Assembly: GCA_964547645.1 (NCBI GenBank)
Contig: CAZJOM010000026.1
Span: 1-47,536 of the forward strand
DNA: 47,536 nt
Source of the DNA: SZUA-430 sp964547645
Lineage (GTDB): Bacteria; Pseudomonadota; Alphaproteobacteria; Micropepsales; Micropepsaceae
Reading direction: 5' to 3'
The notes beneath the pieces are model-generated. The model was not told the origin of the DNA. It did not search any database and was given only the letters and a program-made list of their open reading frames with translations. How positions within the stretch are numbered: position 1 is the stretch's first letter; each line of letters opens with the position of its first letter. This document shows, piece after piece, positions 32,401 to 39,096 of this stretch. Both the position numbers and the translations under genes were made by a program.

Positions 32401-32916
32401 ATCGGCTCGCTCAACCGCGAAGGGCGCGAGCGGCTGCTTGAGGCGTTCGACCGGGTGAATGCGAACTTCCAGAAGCTGTTCACATCGCTGTTCAGCGGCG
32501 GCGAGGCGCGGCTAACGCTGACCGAGTCCGACGATCCGCTGGAGGCCGGTCTCGAAATCCTCGCACGGCCGCCGGGCAAGAAGCTGCAGACGATGTCGTT
32601 GCTTTCGGGCGGCGAGCAGGCGCTGACGGCGATGGCGTTGATCTTTGCGGTGTTCCTCTGCAATCCGGCGCCCGTCTGCGTGCTGGACGAAGTCGACGCG
32701 CCGCTCGACGACGCGAACGTGGAACGCTTCTGCAATCTGCTCGACGAGATGACGCGCATGACGGAGACGCGGTTCTTGGTCATTACCCACCACGCGCTCA
32801 CCATGTCGCGCATGGACCGGCTGGTCGGCGTGACGATGCAGGAACGCGGGGTCAGTCAGCTGGTTGCGGTTGACTTGGCGGGAGCGGAACGGGTGCTCGC
32901 GACGGCGGCGGCTTAA
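29455..32916 (+). CDS. smc: Chromosome segregation protein SMC
   Basis: Condensin ATPase that organises and segregates the chromosome. Length of 1153 residues is normal. Walker A is GPNGCGKSNLLEALRW (residues 31-38 core); long coiled coils run from about 165 to 500 and 650 to 990; the hinge lies near 505-620 (VIDLVHVTPGFEAALGAAMG); the ABC signature is LLSGGEQALTAMALIFAVFL and Walker B is VCVLDEVDAPLDDANV. Start is GTG 29455 with TAGGAA about 9 bases upstream. No scpA or scpB is present in the window. The 3' end overlaps the convergent vapC by 4 bases. Confidence 0.96.
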   Translation: MKFSRLRLSGFKSFVETTELPIEQGLTGVVGPNGCGKSNLLEALRWVMGENSAKSMRGGAMDDVIFAGTNNRPSRNTAEVSLVIDNSSRSAPASYNEAEAIEISRRIEREMGSIYKINGRDVRARDVQIFFADVSSGAHSPALVRQGQIGTLINAKPIARRAILEEAAGISGLHARRHEAELKLNAAQTNLSRVADVIQEIEAQLANLKRQARQAARYRNLSGHIQRAEALALYVRWQLASTAAAAAEEELGRVRAQVEEQTLKAAQASNAVLEADEKLPPLRQAAAERSAALQRLTAERLALDGEEARAKAAAERLNARIAQIAEDHSRETVRVDDARGMMAKLEQERGELGAAAAGESEATAQAADALRVAEEAMRECERVSDKATAELAEAKAKRSALERRHEDGKRAAGRLRTELDNIAAEIERLARETATAPVVDEAQLRVAAAVTAAETSKATHAHSEDALRAARDAETVKKQGLETAERDLERLKAEAKALSEMLATGVGEGFTPVIDLVHVTPGFEAALGAAMGDDLNVPIDAQASIHWRQLPMRDLPALPASVQLLTNLVQAPDALALRLSQIGVVERDQGAALQSELQPGQCLVSREGDLWRWDGFTATAEAPTAAAVRLRQRNRLADLEGTIASALEHVAGLQAVHQDAREAREAAEITERTVRNAWRQAETEAASARAALSEAEKRHAQTAARTQSLNERHQSLSADEAEAHELIGLIAAETEALTPLSVFEGQLAAAREELTGGRGAFANAKAIHDSVEREARARQQRLQAIAADLEAWSSRIATATAQIEALQAREAEGRAELQALEHIPAEIATKRTRLFELLSEAEAARSAAADTLAHAETALKASQSESRMADHALSHAREERARCEAVLAAQQERLTESVTRARDTLDCAPEELAAKAEHAPGDAMPALDAAEQRVEKLKREREQLGGVNLRAEEEAEECETRLTALQTEKNDLEEAINRLRQGIGSLNREGRERLLEAFDRVNANFQKLFTSLFSGGEARLTLTESDDPLEAGLEILARPPGKKLQTMSLLSGGEQALTAMALIFAVFLCNPAPVCVLDEVDAPLDDANVERFCNLLDEMTRMTETRFLVITHHALTMSRMDRLVGVTMQERGVSQLVAVDLAGAERVLATAAA

Positions 32917-33302
32917 GCGGCTTCGATACCGGCTTTGGTGAAGTCGTTGCCTTTGAACAGGAGAGGCTCGCCCCGCTCCCGCGAAAGTGCGTAGGCAAAG
33001 CAATCGCCGAAGTTCAGTTGTGCGGGATGGCCTGAGCCTTTTCCGAAGTTGCGATACGCCTCCCTGGCAATGCGGGCCTGCGTTTCCGTTACAGGTTCGA
33101 TCCGAATTTCCGCACGCACCAGAAAGTCGTCGAAGCGGGCGCTGGCGAGCGGGTCGCGCATGCGATCGAAAACAATGGCAGCTTCTAAGTAGCTCGCCGC
33201 CGAGATGCGGCGCTCTGTTGCGGTTGCAATCGCCACTCTGAATTGCTCAGCCACCGGCTCTTCGCGAAAAATCGCGACAAGCGCCGATGAGTCGATGATC
33301 AC
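32913..33302 (-). CDS. vapC: VapC toxin, PIN-domain ribonuclease
   Basis: A 129-residue PIN-domain endoribonuclease; VapC toxins cut tRNA or rRNA when not bound by VapB. Acidic site residues: Asp4 in MIIDSSALVAIFREEP, Glu in AASYLEAAIVF, Asp in NFGDCFAYALS and Asp in LLFKGNDFTKAG, so the active site looks complete. The GTG start overlaps the antitoxin stop (GTGA). The gene converges on smc and overlaps its last 4 bases, so the smc transcript may read antisense into it. Closest to the MIIDSSA class that pairs with Rv0623-type antitoxins. Confidence 0.93.
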   Translation of the reverse strand: MIIDSSALVAIFREEPVAEQFRVAIATATERRISAASYLEAAIVFDRMRDPLASARFDDFLVRAEIRIEPVTETQARIAREAYRNFGKGSGHPAQLNFGDCFAYALSRERGEPLLFKGNDFTKAGIEAA

Positions 33303-33556
33303 TTCGGCATTCCGAGTTCGTCGTACAGGAGTTCATCGATATCGAGCGCTTTCACCTCCGGCGACATGCGCGAGGCAATATCGTGCGCGATCCGCTGCAG
33401 ATCCTCGAGGAGCTTAGGATCGGGTTCGCGCTTCTTCACCCGCGCAAGCTTTTCGCGCAGCGCCTCTGTCACCGCTTCGGTCAGCGAGACCCCCGACAGC
33501 TGGGCCAACTCGGTGGCGAGCTTGTGAGCTTCCGGATTCTTGATGTTTAGGCTCAT
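33299..33556 (-). CDS. vapB: VapB antitoxin, Rv0623-like
   Basis: An 85-residue antitoxin. The N-terminal ribbon-helix-helix (MSLNIKNPEAHKLATELAQL, then SGVSLTEAVTEALREKL) binds DNA and dimerises; the C-terminal acidic tail (EVKALDIDELLYDELGMPK) should wrap around VapC. The frame is open further upstream, but translation before ATG 33556 (HMSANPRGQADCCAATRG and so on) is not protein-like, and the family N terminus begins at this ATG. It precedes vapC in the standard order and both are transcribed towards smc. Confidence 0.92.
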   Translation of the reverse strand: MSLNIKNPEAHKLATELAQLSGVSLTEAVTEALREKLARVKKREPDPKLLEDLQRIAHDIASRMSPEVKALDIDELLYDELGMPK

Positions 33557-33679
33557 GGTAGAAAGATAGCGCAAGAATGGTAGACATTCAACGAACGATC
33601 GTTGCGCGACGGAGTGCCACGCAACGGCTTCGGGGCTGTTTTCGGCCAGTTTTCCCCTCGTTGCGGCGCAGCAATCGGC

Positions 33680-33708
33680 TTGACCCCTTGGGTTTGCGCT
33701 CATATGGT
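33680..33708 (+). promoter_or_regulatory. Promoter of the F0 ATP synthase operon
   Basis: TTGACC (33680-33685), a 17-base spacer and TATGGT (33703-33708) form a strong sigma-70-type promoter about 50 bases before the atpI start. It is the only such pair between vapB and atpI. Confidence 0.6.
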
Positions 33709-33756
33709 CCGCGCGGTTTTCGGAGGGGGTTTCGTGCGGCCCTTTAGAGCCTGCCC

Positions 33757-34086
33757 GTGGTGAATCACTCATCTGAGCAGAGCGACGATCCAGATCAGAG
33801 GCGTCTCGACGACCTCGGAAAACGGATCGATGCCGTACGCGGACAGACGCCGGAAACCAAGCCTGCCCAGCCGTCCGGTCGTCTCAACGTCATCTACCGG
33901 CTTTCAACCGAGTTCGTCGCCGCGGTCTTTGTCGGCCTGGCGCTCGGATGGGGGTTCGATGCCGTGACCGGGTTGAAACCGATCGGGATTCTCCTGTTCT
34001 CGGTTCTCGGTATCGCGGCGGCTTTCTACACCGTGGTTCGCGCGATGCGTCAGCTGAACGCCGAACAGGACAACGAAGGGAAGTAG
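33757..34086 (+). CDS. atpI: ATP synthase protein I (AtpI/AtpZ-like)
   Basis: A 109-residue accessory protein encoded first in the F0 operon; homologues assist c-ring assembly or Mg2+ handling. The N-terminal half is polar (SEQSDDPDQRRLDDLGKRID); two membrane helices follow, LSTEFVAAVFVGLALGWGFD and IGILLFSVLGIAAAFYTVVR. The start is one of two tandem GTG codons (33757 or 33760). atpB begins 3 bases after the stop. The arrangement with a separate F0 operon is characteristic of Alphaproteobacteria. Confidence 0.88.
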   Translation: MVNHSSEQSDDPDQRRLDDLGKRIDAVRGQTPETKPAQPSGRLNVIYRLSTEFVAAVFVGLALGWGFDAVTGLKPIGILLFSVLGIAAAFYTVVRAMRQLNAEQDNEGK

Positions 34087-34089
34087 CGC

Positions 34090-34854
34090 ATGGCCGCCGG
34101 CCACAGCCCAATGGCGCAGTTCGAGATTCACAAGATCATCCCGATCGAGATCGGGGGCTATGACCTCTCGTTCACGAATTCGAGCTTGTTCATGGTGTTG
34201 GCCGTCGCATCGGCGTCGCTGCTGATGCTGTGGGGCGTGCGGCGCGACGGCGTGATTCCCGGCCGGACGCAATCGATCGTCGAGATCATCTATAGCTTCA
34301 TCGAAAAAGATACCGTGCAGGCCGTGATGGGCGAAACGGGACGCAAGTTCCTGCCGTTCATTTTCACGCTGTTCTGGTTTGTGTTCTTTTCGAATTTCTT
34401 GGGGTTGATCCCCTACTCCTTCACGGTCACGAGCCACATCATCGTGACGTTCGCGATGGCGTTCTGTGTGTTTCTGGTGGTGCTCGGCGTCGGGTTCTGG
34501 ACGCACGGTTTGCACTTCTTCAGCCTGTTCGTGCCATCGGGTGCGCCGGCGTGGATCATGCCGCTGATCGTGCCGATCGAGATCATTTCGTTCCTGTCGC
34601 GTCCGATCAGCCTGTCGGTTCGTCTTGCGGCGAACATGCTGGCGGGTCACACGATGCTGAAAGTGTTCGCGGGCTTCATCGTGACCATGCTGGGTGCGGG
34701 CGGCGTTTTGCAGTTCCTTTCAATCGCGCCGTTGCTGGCCGGCATCGCAGTTACGGCGCTCGAAGTTCTGGTCGCGGGTATCCAAGCCTGGGTGTTCGCG
34801 CTTTTGACCTGCATCTATCTCAATGAGGCCGTGCACCTGCACGACCACCACTAG
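34090..34854 (+). CDS. atpB: F0F1 ATP synthase subunit a
   Basis: Membrane stator subunit forming the two proton half-channels. A 254-residue protein with about five or six helices. The essential arginine is Arg178 in PISLSVRLAANMLAGHTMLK, facing the c-ring glutamate. Other conserved pieces: SIVEIIYSFIEKDTVQAVMG, LPFIFTLFWFVFFSNFLGLI, and the C-terminal IQAWVFALLTCIYLNEAVHL. It ends in a His/Asp-rich tail (HLHDHH). It lies between atpI and atpE in the same operon. Confidence 0.97.
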   Translation: MAAGHSPMAQFEIHKIIPIEIGGYDLSFTNSSLFMVLAVASASLLMLWGVRRDGVIPGRTQSIVEIIYSFIEKDTVQAVMGETGRKFLPFIFTLFWFVFFSNFLGLIPYSFTVTSHIIVTFAMAFCVFLVVLGVGFWTHGLHFFSLFVPSGAPAWIMPLIVPIEIISFLSRPISLSVRLAANMLAGHTMLKVFAGFIVTMLGAGGVLQFLSIAPLLAGIAVTALEVLVAGIQAWVFALLTCIYLNEAVHLHDHH

Positions 34855-34897
34855 TCTTTTCGGTTCACACGAACGTCTCTTAACAGGAGTTCTACCA

Positions 34898-35125
34898 ATG
34901 GAAGTCGCAGCAGCTAAGCTCATCGGCGCCGGTCTGGCCGCCATGGCCCTCATCGGCGCCGGTATCGGCGTCGGCAACGTGTTCGGCAGCTATCTCGCCG
35001 GCGCGCTCCGCAATCCGTCGGCCGCCGCCAGCCAGCAAACAAACCTGCTCCTCGGCTTCGCACTCTGCGAAGCGACCGGTCTGTTCGGTCTGGTCGTCGC
35101 GTTCATTCTGATGTTCGGCTTCTAA
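34898..35125 (+). CDS. atpE: F0F1 ATP synthase subunit c
   Basis: The 75-residue proteolipid that forms the rotor ring. Two helices are joined by the polar loop GALRNPSAAASQQTN. The proton-carrying residue is Glu58 in LGFALCEATGLFGLVVA. The first helix has the glycine-rich GAGIGVGNVFG packing motif. No Na+-binding signature (Gln/Ser pattern) is evident, so proton coupling is expected. ATG 34898 is preceded by AGGAG at 34885-34889, a good Shine-Dalgarno fitting the high expression this subunit needs. Confidence 0.97.
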   Translation: MEVAAAKLIGAGLAAMALIGAGIGVGNVFGSYLAGALRNPSAAASQQTNLLLGFALCEATGLFGLVVAFILMFGF

Positions 35126-35147
35126 GACCGGACGAAAGATCGAGATT

Positions 35148-35774
35148 ATGGCAGCTCAGCAGTTTCAGCTCGCGGATGTCGCGCCGGAGGAACCAACGGT
35201 TCCGGCCGAGCAACCGCCAGTGGATCACGGTGGCGAGGAATTGCACACCGGTACCGAGCACGACGCTCACACGGCGAAGCCGGGGCTGCCGCAACTCGAC
35301 ACCACCACGTTTGCGAGCCAGCTGTTCTGGCTCGTGATCTCGTTGGTGGTCCTCTACAGCGTGCTGTCGCGACTCGCGCTGCCGAAGATCCAGGGCGTGC
35401 TCGCCGACCGGGCCGGCCGCATCAAGGGCGACCTTGATTCGGCGGCGCAGGCGAAGCGCGACAGCGAAGCGGCGATGGCGGGCTACGAAAAGGCGCTCGG
35501 CGATGCCCGCGCGAAGGCGCTGAAAACCAGCGACGAGATGCGCAATCAGGTGCAAAGCGAGGTCAACGCAAAGAGCGATGCCGCGTCGAAGCAACTGGCG
35601 ACCGACACTGCCAAAGCCGAAGCGCGGATTGCAGAGATGCGCAAAGCTGCGATGGCCAAGGTCGGCGACGTGGCACGCGACACTGCAGCTGAGATCGTGG
35701 CGAAACTCACCGGCAACGCCGCCAATGCGGACGAGCTGGCTGCGGCTGTGCGCAACGCGCTGAAGCCGGCATAA
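35148..35774 (+). CDS. atpG: F0F1 ATP synthase subunit b'
   Basis: One of two divergent b-type subunits of the peripheral stalk, as in photosynthetic and other Alphaproteobacteria. The 208-residue chain has a long acidic N-terminal extension (residues 1-55, including VAPEEPTVPAEQPPVDHGGE) before the membrane helix FWLVISLVVLYSVLSRLALP; the remainder is a long Ala/Lys/Glu-rich helix (SEVNAKSDAASKQLATDTAK). It precedes atpF, the usual order b'-b. The extension is polar and of no recognised function. Confidence 0.93.
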   Translation: MAAQQFQLADVAPEEPTVPAEQPPVDHGGEELHTGTEHDAHTAKPGLPQLDTTTFASQLFWLVISLVVLYSVLSRLALPKIQGVLADRAGRIKGDLDSAAQAKRDSEAAMAGYEKALGDARAKALKTSDEMRNQVQSEVNAKSDAASKQLATDTAKAEARIAEMRKAAMAKVGDVARDTAAEIVAKLTGNAANADELAAAVRNALKPA

Positions 35775-35785
35775 GGAGAAGCATC

Positions 35786-36271
35786 GTGTTGGAAGATCCC
35801 ACCTTTTGGGTTGCCGTCGGCACGGTGTTGTTCATCGCGCTACTCGTTTGGCAGAAGGTGCCCACCATGGTCGCCAAGATGCTCGACGACCGCTCGGCTG
35901 CGATCAAGAACGAGCTCGACGAGGCGAAGCGTCTGCGTGCCGAAGCCGAAGCGCTGCTCGCCGAGTACAAGAAGAAGACCGCCAACGCCGCCCAAGAAGC
36001 GCAGGCGATCATCGATGGAGCCAAGGCGTCGGCCGAGCGTATGGCCGCCGATGCACGCACACAGCTTCAGGTGCAGATCGAACGCCGGACGAAGATGGCG
36101 GAACAGAAGATCGCGCAAGCCGAAGCCGAAGCGATCGCCGATGTGCGCGCCGCTGCAACGTCGGTTGCGAGCGCTGCGGCTAGCGCAGTGATCGGCAAGC
36201 AGATGACAGAGGCTAAGGGCGATGCGCTGATCGATGGCGCGATCCGCGACCTCCGCGCGAAGTTGCACTGA
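35786..36271 (+). CDS. atpF: F0F1 ATP synthase subunit b
   Basis: Peripheral-stalk subunit; 161 residues starting at GTG 35786 with AAGGAG 8 bases upstream. An N-terminal membrane helix (FWVAVGTVLFIALLVWQKVP) is followed by one long amphipathic helix that dimerises with b' (RLRAEAEALLAEYKKKTANA, AEQKIAQAEAEAIADVRAAA). The end (ALIDGAIRDLRAKLH) should contact the delta subunit. It closes the F0 operon; F1 genes are not in the window. Confidence 0.95.
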   Translation: MLEDPTFWVAVGTVLFIALLVWQKVPTMVAKMLDDRSAAIKNELDEAKRLRAEAEALLAEYKKKTANAAQEAQAIIDGAKASAERMAADARTQLQVQIERRTKMAEQKIAQAEAEAIADVRAAATSVASAAASAVIGKQMTEAKGDALIDGAIRDLRAKLH

Positions 36272-36307
36272 CCGCCGAGATTTTTGATTGCGGCTCGGGC
36301 TGCCTTA

Positions 36308-36321
36308 TTGACGTGAATCAA
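36308..36321. promoter_or_regulatory. FNR/FixK-type box
   Basis: TTGACGTGAATCAA matches the anaerobox consensus TTGAT-N4-ATCAA at 9 of the 10 fixed positions. A -10-like CAATAC at 36343-36348 would put the transcription start near 36356, placing the box centre at about -41.5, the class II activating position, in front of the gene at 36368. The site also contains a GANTC motif (36315-36319). Regulation by oxygen-responsive FNR or FixK is inferred. Confidence 0.5.
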
Positions 36322-36367
36322 GGCGCCGACCCGCCAATCGAGCAATACTGCGCGTGACGCATGGAGA

Positions 36368-36652
36368 GTGCGAGCGTTGTCACCGACTCGTCCCTACGAT
36401 TCACAATTCGCGAATTTGCCCGCGGCAAACGATGACTTCGCAGCGGCCGACTTGCGCTTGGCTACGGCAGAGGATTTACGTCGTCTGTTCGGCAACCTCC
36501 GTGGACACGATGTGGCTAATCTGCTTGCTGGTCGTCCGACTGTGCGAGAGATCGAAGCGGCGGCGTCGTGGCTATCGCACCGCACGAAGCCTCAAGGGAT
36601 CGCGGCAGTGCTTGCCTACATCCTGGACGGCTTGGCGTGGCGTGCTTCGTAA
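36368..36652 (+). CDS. Small cytoplasmic protein of unknown function
   Basis: A 94-residue protein that I do not recognise. It begins at GTG 36368 with GGAG close upstream. The N terminus is polar (LSPTRPYDSQFANLPAANDD), followed by helices FAAADLRLATAEDLRRLFGN, RPTVREIEAAASWLSHRTKP and GIAAVLAYILDGLAWRAS. No signal peptide, membrane helix or cysteine. Codon composition favours this frame over an overlapping one starting at 36354. It is preceded by an FNR/FixK-like box, so it may belong to a low-oxygen regulon, and it converges on the DUF418 gene. Confidence 0.6.
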   Translation: MRALSPTRPYDSQFANLPAANDDFAAADLRLATAEDLRRLFGNLRGHDVANLLAGRPTVREIEAAASWLSHRTKPQGIAAVLAYILDGLAWRAS

Positions 36653-36673
36653 AGCTCAAGCGAGCTGACGCCG

Positions 36674-37894
36674 CTACGCCGGTCGGACCGCACGGCGAAG
36701 CATCGGAAGCGGGGTGCCGTAGGTGGCGCGCCGCCAAATCCATTCCAGCGGACCAAAGCGGAAGAGGCTTAGCCAAACCGCGCTCACCAGGCACTGAAGC
36801 GCGAAGAGTGCGAGCGCAAACATGGTGCACTGGGCTAGGCCGATGCTGCCGTGTAGACCCCAGCCGATCCCATAAAATACGGTCATGCAGATCAGCGTTT
36901 GGCTGACATAGGTGGTCAGCGCCATACGGCCGGCCGGTGCGAGATGGCGCAAGAAGCGACCGAGCGGGCGCTGCCATGCTAGCGCGAACGCACTTGCATA
37001 GGCCAACGTCATGGCGGGCACCGCGACGGCGAAGAGGACCTGCTCGATCGCCCACATTGTCGACGGCGGATAGTCCGGCGTCGCGCCATGGAGGGGCACA
37101 AGCGCGGCGTTGCCTACGATGCCGAGCGGTGCTGCAACGTACAGGACGCGGCGAAGCAAAGGTGCATTTGCAGTGAGATTGCGATAGAGGCGCCGCTTGC
37201 CGACATAGGCGCCGAGCAAAAACATGCCGAACACCGAAATTGCCTTGCCGTCGTAGATCATCTGCAGCGCTTTGAGCTTGAGCAGATCAACGTTCGCGGC
37301 AAACACGGCGATCACATCGTTCCCTTCGAGCGCCCTTGCCAGCACGGCGAAGTCGTCTCCCGGGTTGGCGTCTTGCTTGAGCGGCGCGAGCCAGGCGACC
37401 AAAGCAAAGACCGCCAACGGCCAAATCGCACGAAAGATCAGTATCGAAGCCGCGGCCCAGCCAGTGCTGCGAGCGCTCCACCGGGCCGTTACGATCAGCA
37501 GCAAGCCGATCAACGCATAGTCCTTCAGAATATCACCGTACCAGACAAGCGCGTGCGTCACTCCGATCATGAAGAGAACTGCGAGGCGGCGTGCGAAGTG
37601 GCGCGTGAAGTCGGCGCCGCGCCGCATGGCGCTCTCCAGCTGCACCGCGAAACCGATGCCGAACAAAAGCGAAAAGAGCGAGAAGAACTTCCCGCGGATG
37701 AAGAACTCCGACACCGCAGCGAGCGGTGTGTCGATGCCAAAGCGGTCGAGCAAGGCTTGCTCGCCGGGCGCCATCCATTCGTACCCGGAAAATCCAGGCA
37801 CGTGGGAGATGAGTATGCCGAGCAGCGCGAAACTGCGGAGCGCATCGAGCACATCGGCGCGTTCCAGATCGGCGATGGGCGTGTTGTGCGTCAT
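36674..37894 (-). CDS. DUF418 (YeiB-like) membrane protein
   Basis: A 406-residue multi-spanning protein of the YeiB/DUF418 group, related to acyltransferase-3-type folds. The N-terminal LERADVLDALRSFALLGILI and FFIRGKFFSLFSLLFGIGFA, with the SLLFGIGF motif, are diagnostic, as is the C-terminal APAGRMALTTYVSQTLICMT and FGPLEWIWRRATYG. Its transport or transfer role is not established. The start overlaps the tetR stop by 4 bases, so the two form an operon and the regulator probably controls it. Confidence 0.92.
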   Translation of the reverse strand: MTHNTPIADLERADVLDALRSFALLGILISHVPGFSGYEWMAPGEQALLDRFGIDTPLAAVSEFFIRGKFFSLFSLLFGIGFAVQLESAMRRGADFTRHFARRLAVLFMIGVTHALVWYGDILKDYALIGLLLIVTARWSARSTGWAAASILIFRAIWPLAVFALVAWLAPLKQDANPGDDFAVLARALEGNDVIAVFAANVDLLKLKALQMIYDGKAISVFGMFLLGAYVGKRRLYRNLTANAPLLRRVLYVAAPLGIVGNAALVPLHGATPDYPPSTMWAIEQVLFAVAVPAMTLAYASAFALAWQRPLGRFLRHLAPAGRMALTTYVSQTLICMTVFYGIGWGLHGSIGLAQCTMFALALFALQCLVSAVWLSLFRFGPLEWIWRRATYGTPLPMLRRAVRPA

Positions 37895-38553
37895 GGCGCG
37901 AAGGCTCCGCGGATTGCTGCGCGCAGTTCCCGCTCCCAGGCGGCTCGCGCAACGCTGCGACTGCGCTTCGGTTCAAGGCTTGCGAGCAGGTAGCCAAAGG
38001 TTGCAGGGCGGATCAGCACAGCACCCATGAGCAGAACGATCGATTCCGGCGCTTCCTGTTTGCGCAACAGCCCTTGGCGGGCGCCGCGATCTAACCAATC
38101 GCGCAAGAGCGCAAGCATCTTGCCGCCGGGCCGGCTTTGGTCACCAGCAGGCACGGCAACCTTGAAGTCACCGCTCACGCCGCCCATCGACATGATCCAG
38201 TGCACGATCAGGCGGGCCGCCGCCGGATGATCGAACAGATGCAAGCCCACGGTGACGCAAGCATCTTCGAGGGCTTTCAACGAAGCGGGCTCTGCGAGAT
38301 CGAGGCGCGCGCCGATCGCCGAAAGGACGTCACCCGCGACCCGGTCGAGTACTGCATCGACCAAGGCAGCCTTGCTGGGGAAATGCCGATAGAGACTGCT
38401 GTTGTCGAGACCGGCGGCATCGCCCAATTGGCGCATCGTCATCGCGTCGAAGCCGTGGCGTGCGAAGAGCTCCACTGCGCTATCGAGGATCCGCTCTCGC
38501 GTCTCGCGTCCGCGTTCTCGCTTTGGATGGTGCGTCTTCCTCATGCCAAACAT
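37891..38553 (-). CDS. TetR/AcrR-family transcriptional regulator
   Basis: A 220-residue repressor. The DNA-binding domain (residues 12-65) reads RETRERILDSAVELFARHGF, DAMTMRQLGDAAGLDNSSLY and RHFPSKAALVDAVLDRVAGD, a standard TetR helix-turn-helix. The remainder is a helical ligand pocket with no family-specific feature I recognise. ATG 38553 lies inside a perfect 28-bp palindrome; ATG 38544 (MRKTHHPK) just beyond it may be the real start. It overlaps DUF418 by 4 bases and starts 23 bases after ogt. Confidence 0.92.
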   Translation of the reverse strand: MFGMRKTHHPKRERGRETRERILDSAVELFARHGFDAMTMRQLGDAAGLDNSSLYRHFPSKAALVDAVLDRVAGDVLSAIGARLDLAEPASLKALEDACVTVGLHLFDHPAAARLIVHWIMSMGGVSGDFKVAVPAGDQSRPGGKMLALLRDWLDRGARQGLLRKQEAPESIVLLMGAVLIRPATFGYLLASLEPKRSRSVARAAWERELRAAIRGAFAP

Positions 38554-38577
38554 GAAAGCAAGCGCTTGCTTTCATGT
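38550..38577. promoter_or_regulatory. Perfect 28-bp palindrome, likely TetR operator
   Basis: The left arm ACATGAAAGCAAGC (38550-38563) and right arm GCTTGCTTTCATGT (38564-38577) are exact reverse complements with no spacer. The palindrome overlaps the first tetR ATG and touches the first base of the ogt stop codon. Its size and symmetry fit autoregulation by the adjacent TetR protein; binding is inferred. Confidence 0.7.
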
Positions 38578-39095
38578 CAAGTGACGCCTTTTCCCAAGCC
38601 GTATCGGGCTTCGTGGTCGATGAGCCAGCGCTTTCGTTCGAGGCCGCCGCCGTAGTGGATGAGGGAGCCATTCGCGCCGACGAGGCGGTGACAGGGGACG
38701 ACGATCGAGATCGGATTGAAGCCGTTAGCGGCACCGACGGCCCGGGAGGCGTTCGGCCGGCCGATCATGCGGGCGTGTTCGCCGTAGCTTCGCGTCGTGC
38801 CGGGCCGCACGCGGCGAAGCGCCGTCCAGCAGAGCCTCTGAAACGCCGTGCCGAAGTCGATCACCGGCAACTTATCAATGGCATAGATGTCGCCGTCGAA
38901 GTAACCCGCCAAGGCTGTCGCGAAATGCGTTGGCTTCGGCGCGCGCTTCACTTGCGCGTCGGGAAAGTCGCGGGCGAGTTCCCCTGCTCTCCTCTCTTCG
39001 CGGTCGGCGAAGGCAACATTGGCGAGCGCCTTGCCGTCAAGTGTGATCAGCAAGGGTCCGATCGGCGTCTTGATGCGTTCGACGAAGAGCTGCAT
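38577..39095 (-). CDS. ogt: Methylated-DNA-protein-cysteine methyltransferase
   Basis: Suicide enzyme that takes alkyl groups from O6-alkylguanine onto a cysteine. Length of 172 residues is normal for Ogt-type proteins without the Ada N-terminal domain. The acceptor is Cys135 in NPISIVVPCHRLVGANGSL; the recognition helix is TTRSYGEHARMIGRPNASRA with the Arg finger region, and the C-terminal IHYGGGLERKRWLIDHE is conserved. It starts 1 base after the alkA stop, the last of a series of nine tightly packed genes starting at gcvT. Confidence 0.96.
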   Translation of the reverse strand: MQLFVERIKTPIGPLLITLDGKALANVAFADREERRAGELARDFPDAQVKRAPKPTHFATALAGYFDGDIYAIDKLPVIDFGTAFQRLCWTALRRVRPGTTRSYGEHARMIGRPNASRAVGAANGFNPISIVVPCHRLVGANGSLIHYGGGLERKRWLIDHEARYGLGKGVT

Positions 39096-39096
39096 G

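Noticed and set aside
36354..36668. Alternative frame overlapping the small gene at 36368
   Set aside because: Composition (many Arg, Cys, Trp, Thr) and lack of helical pattern make the 36368 frame the better choice.
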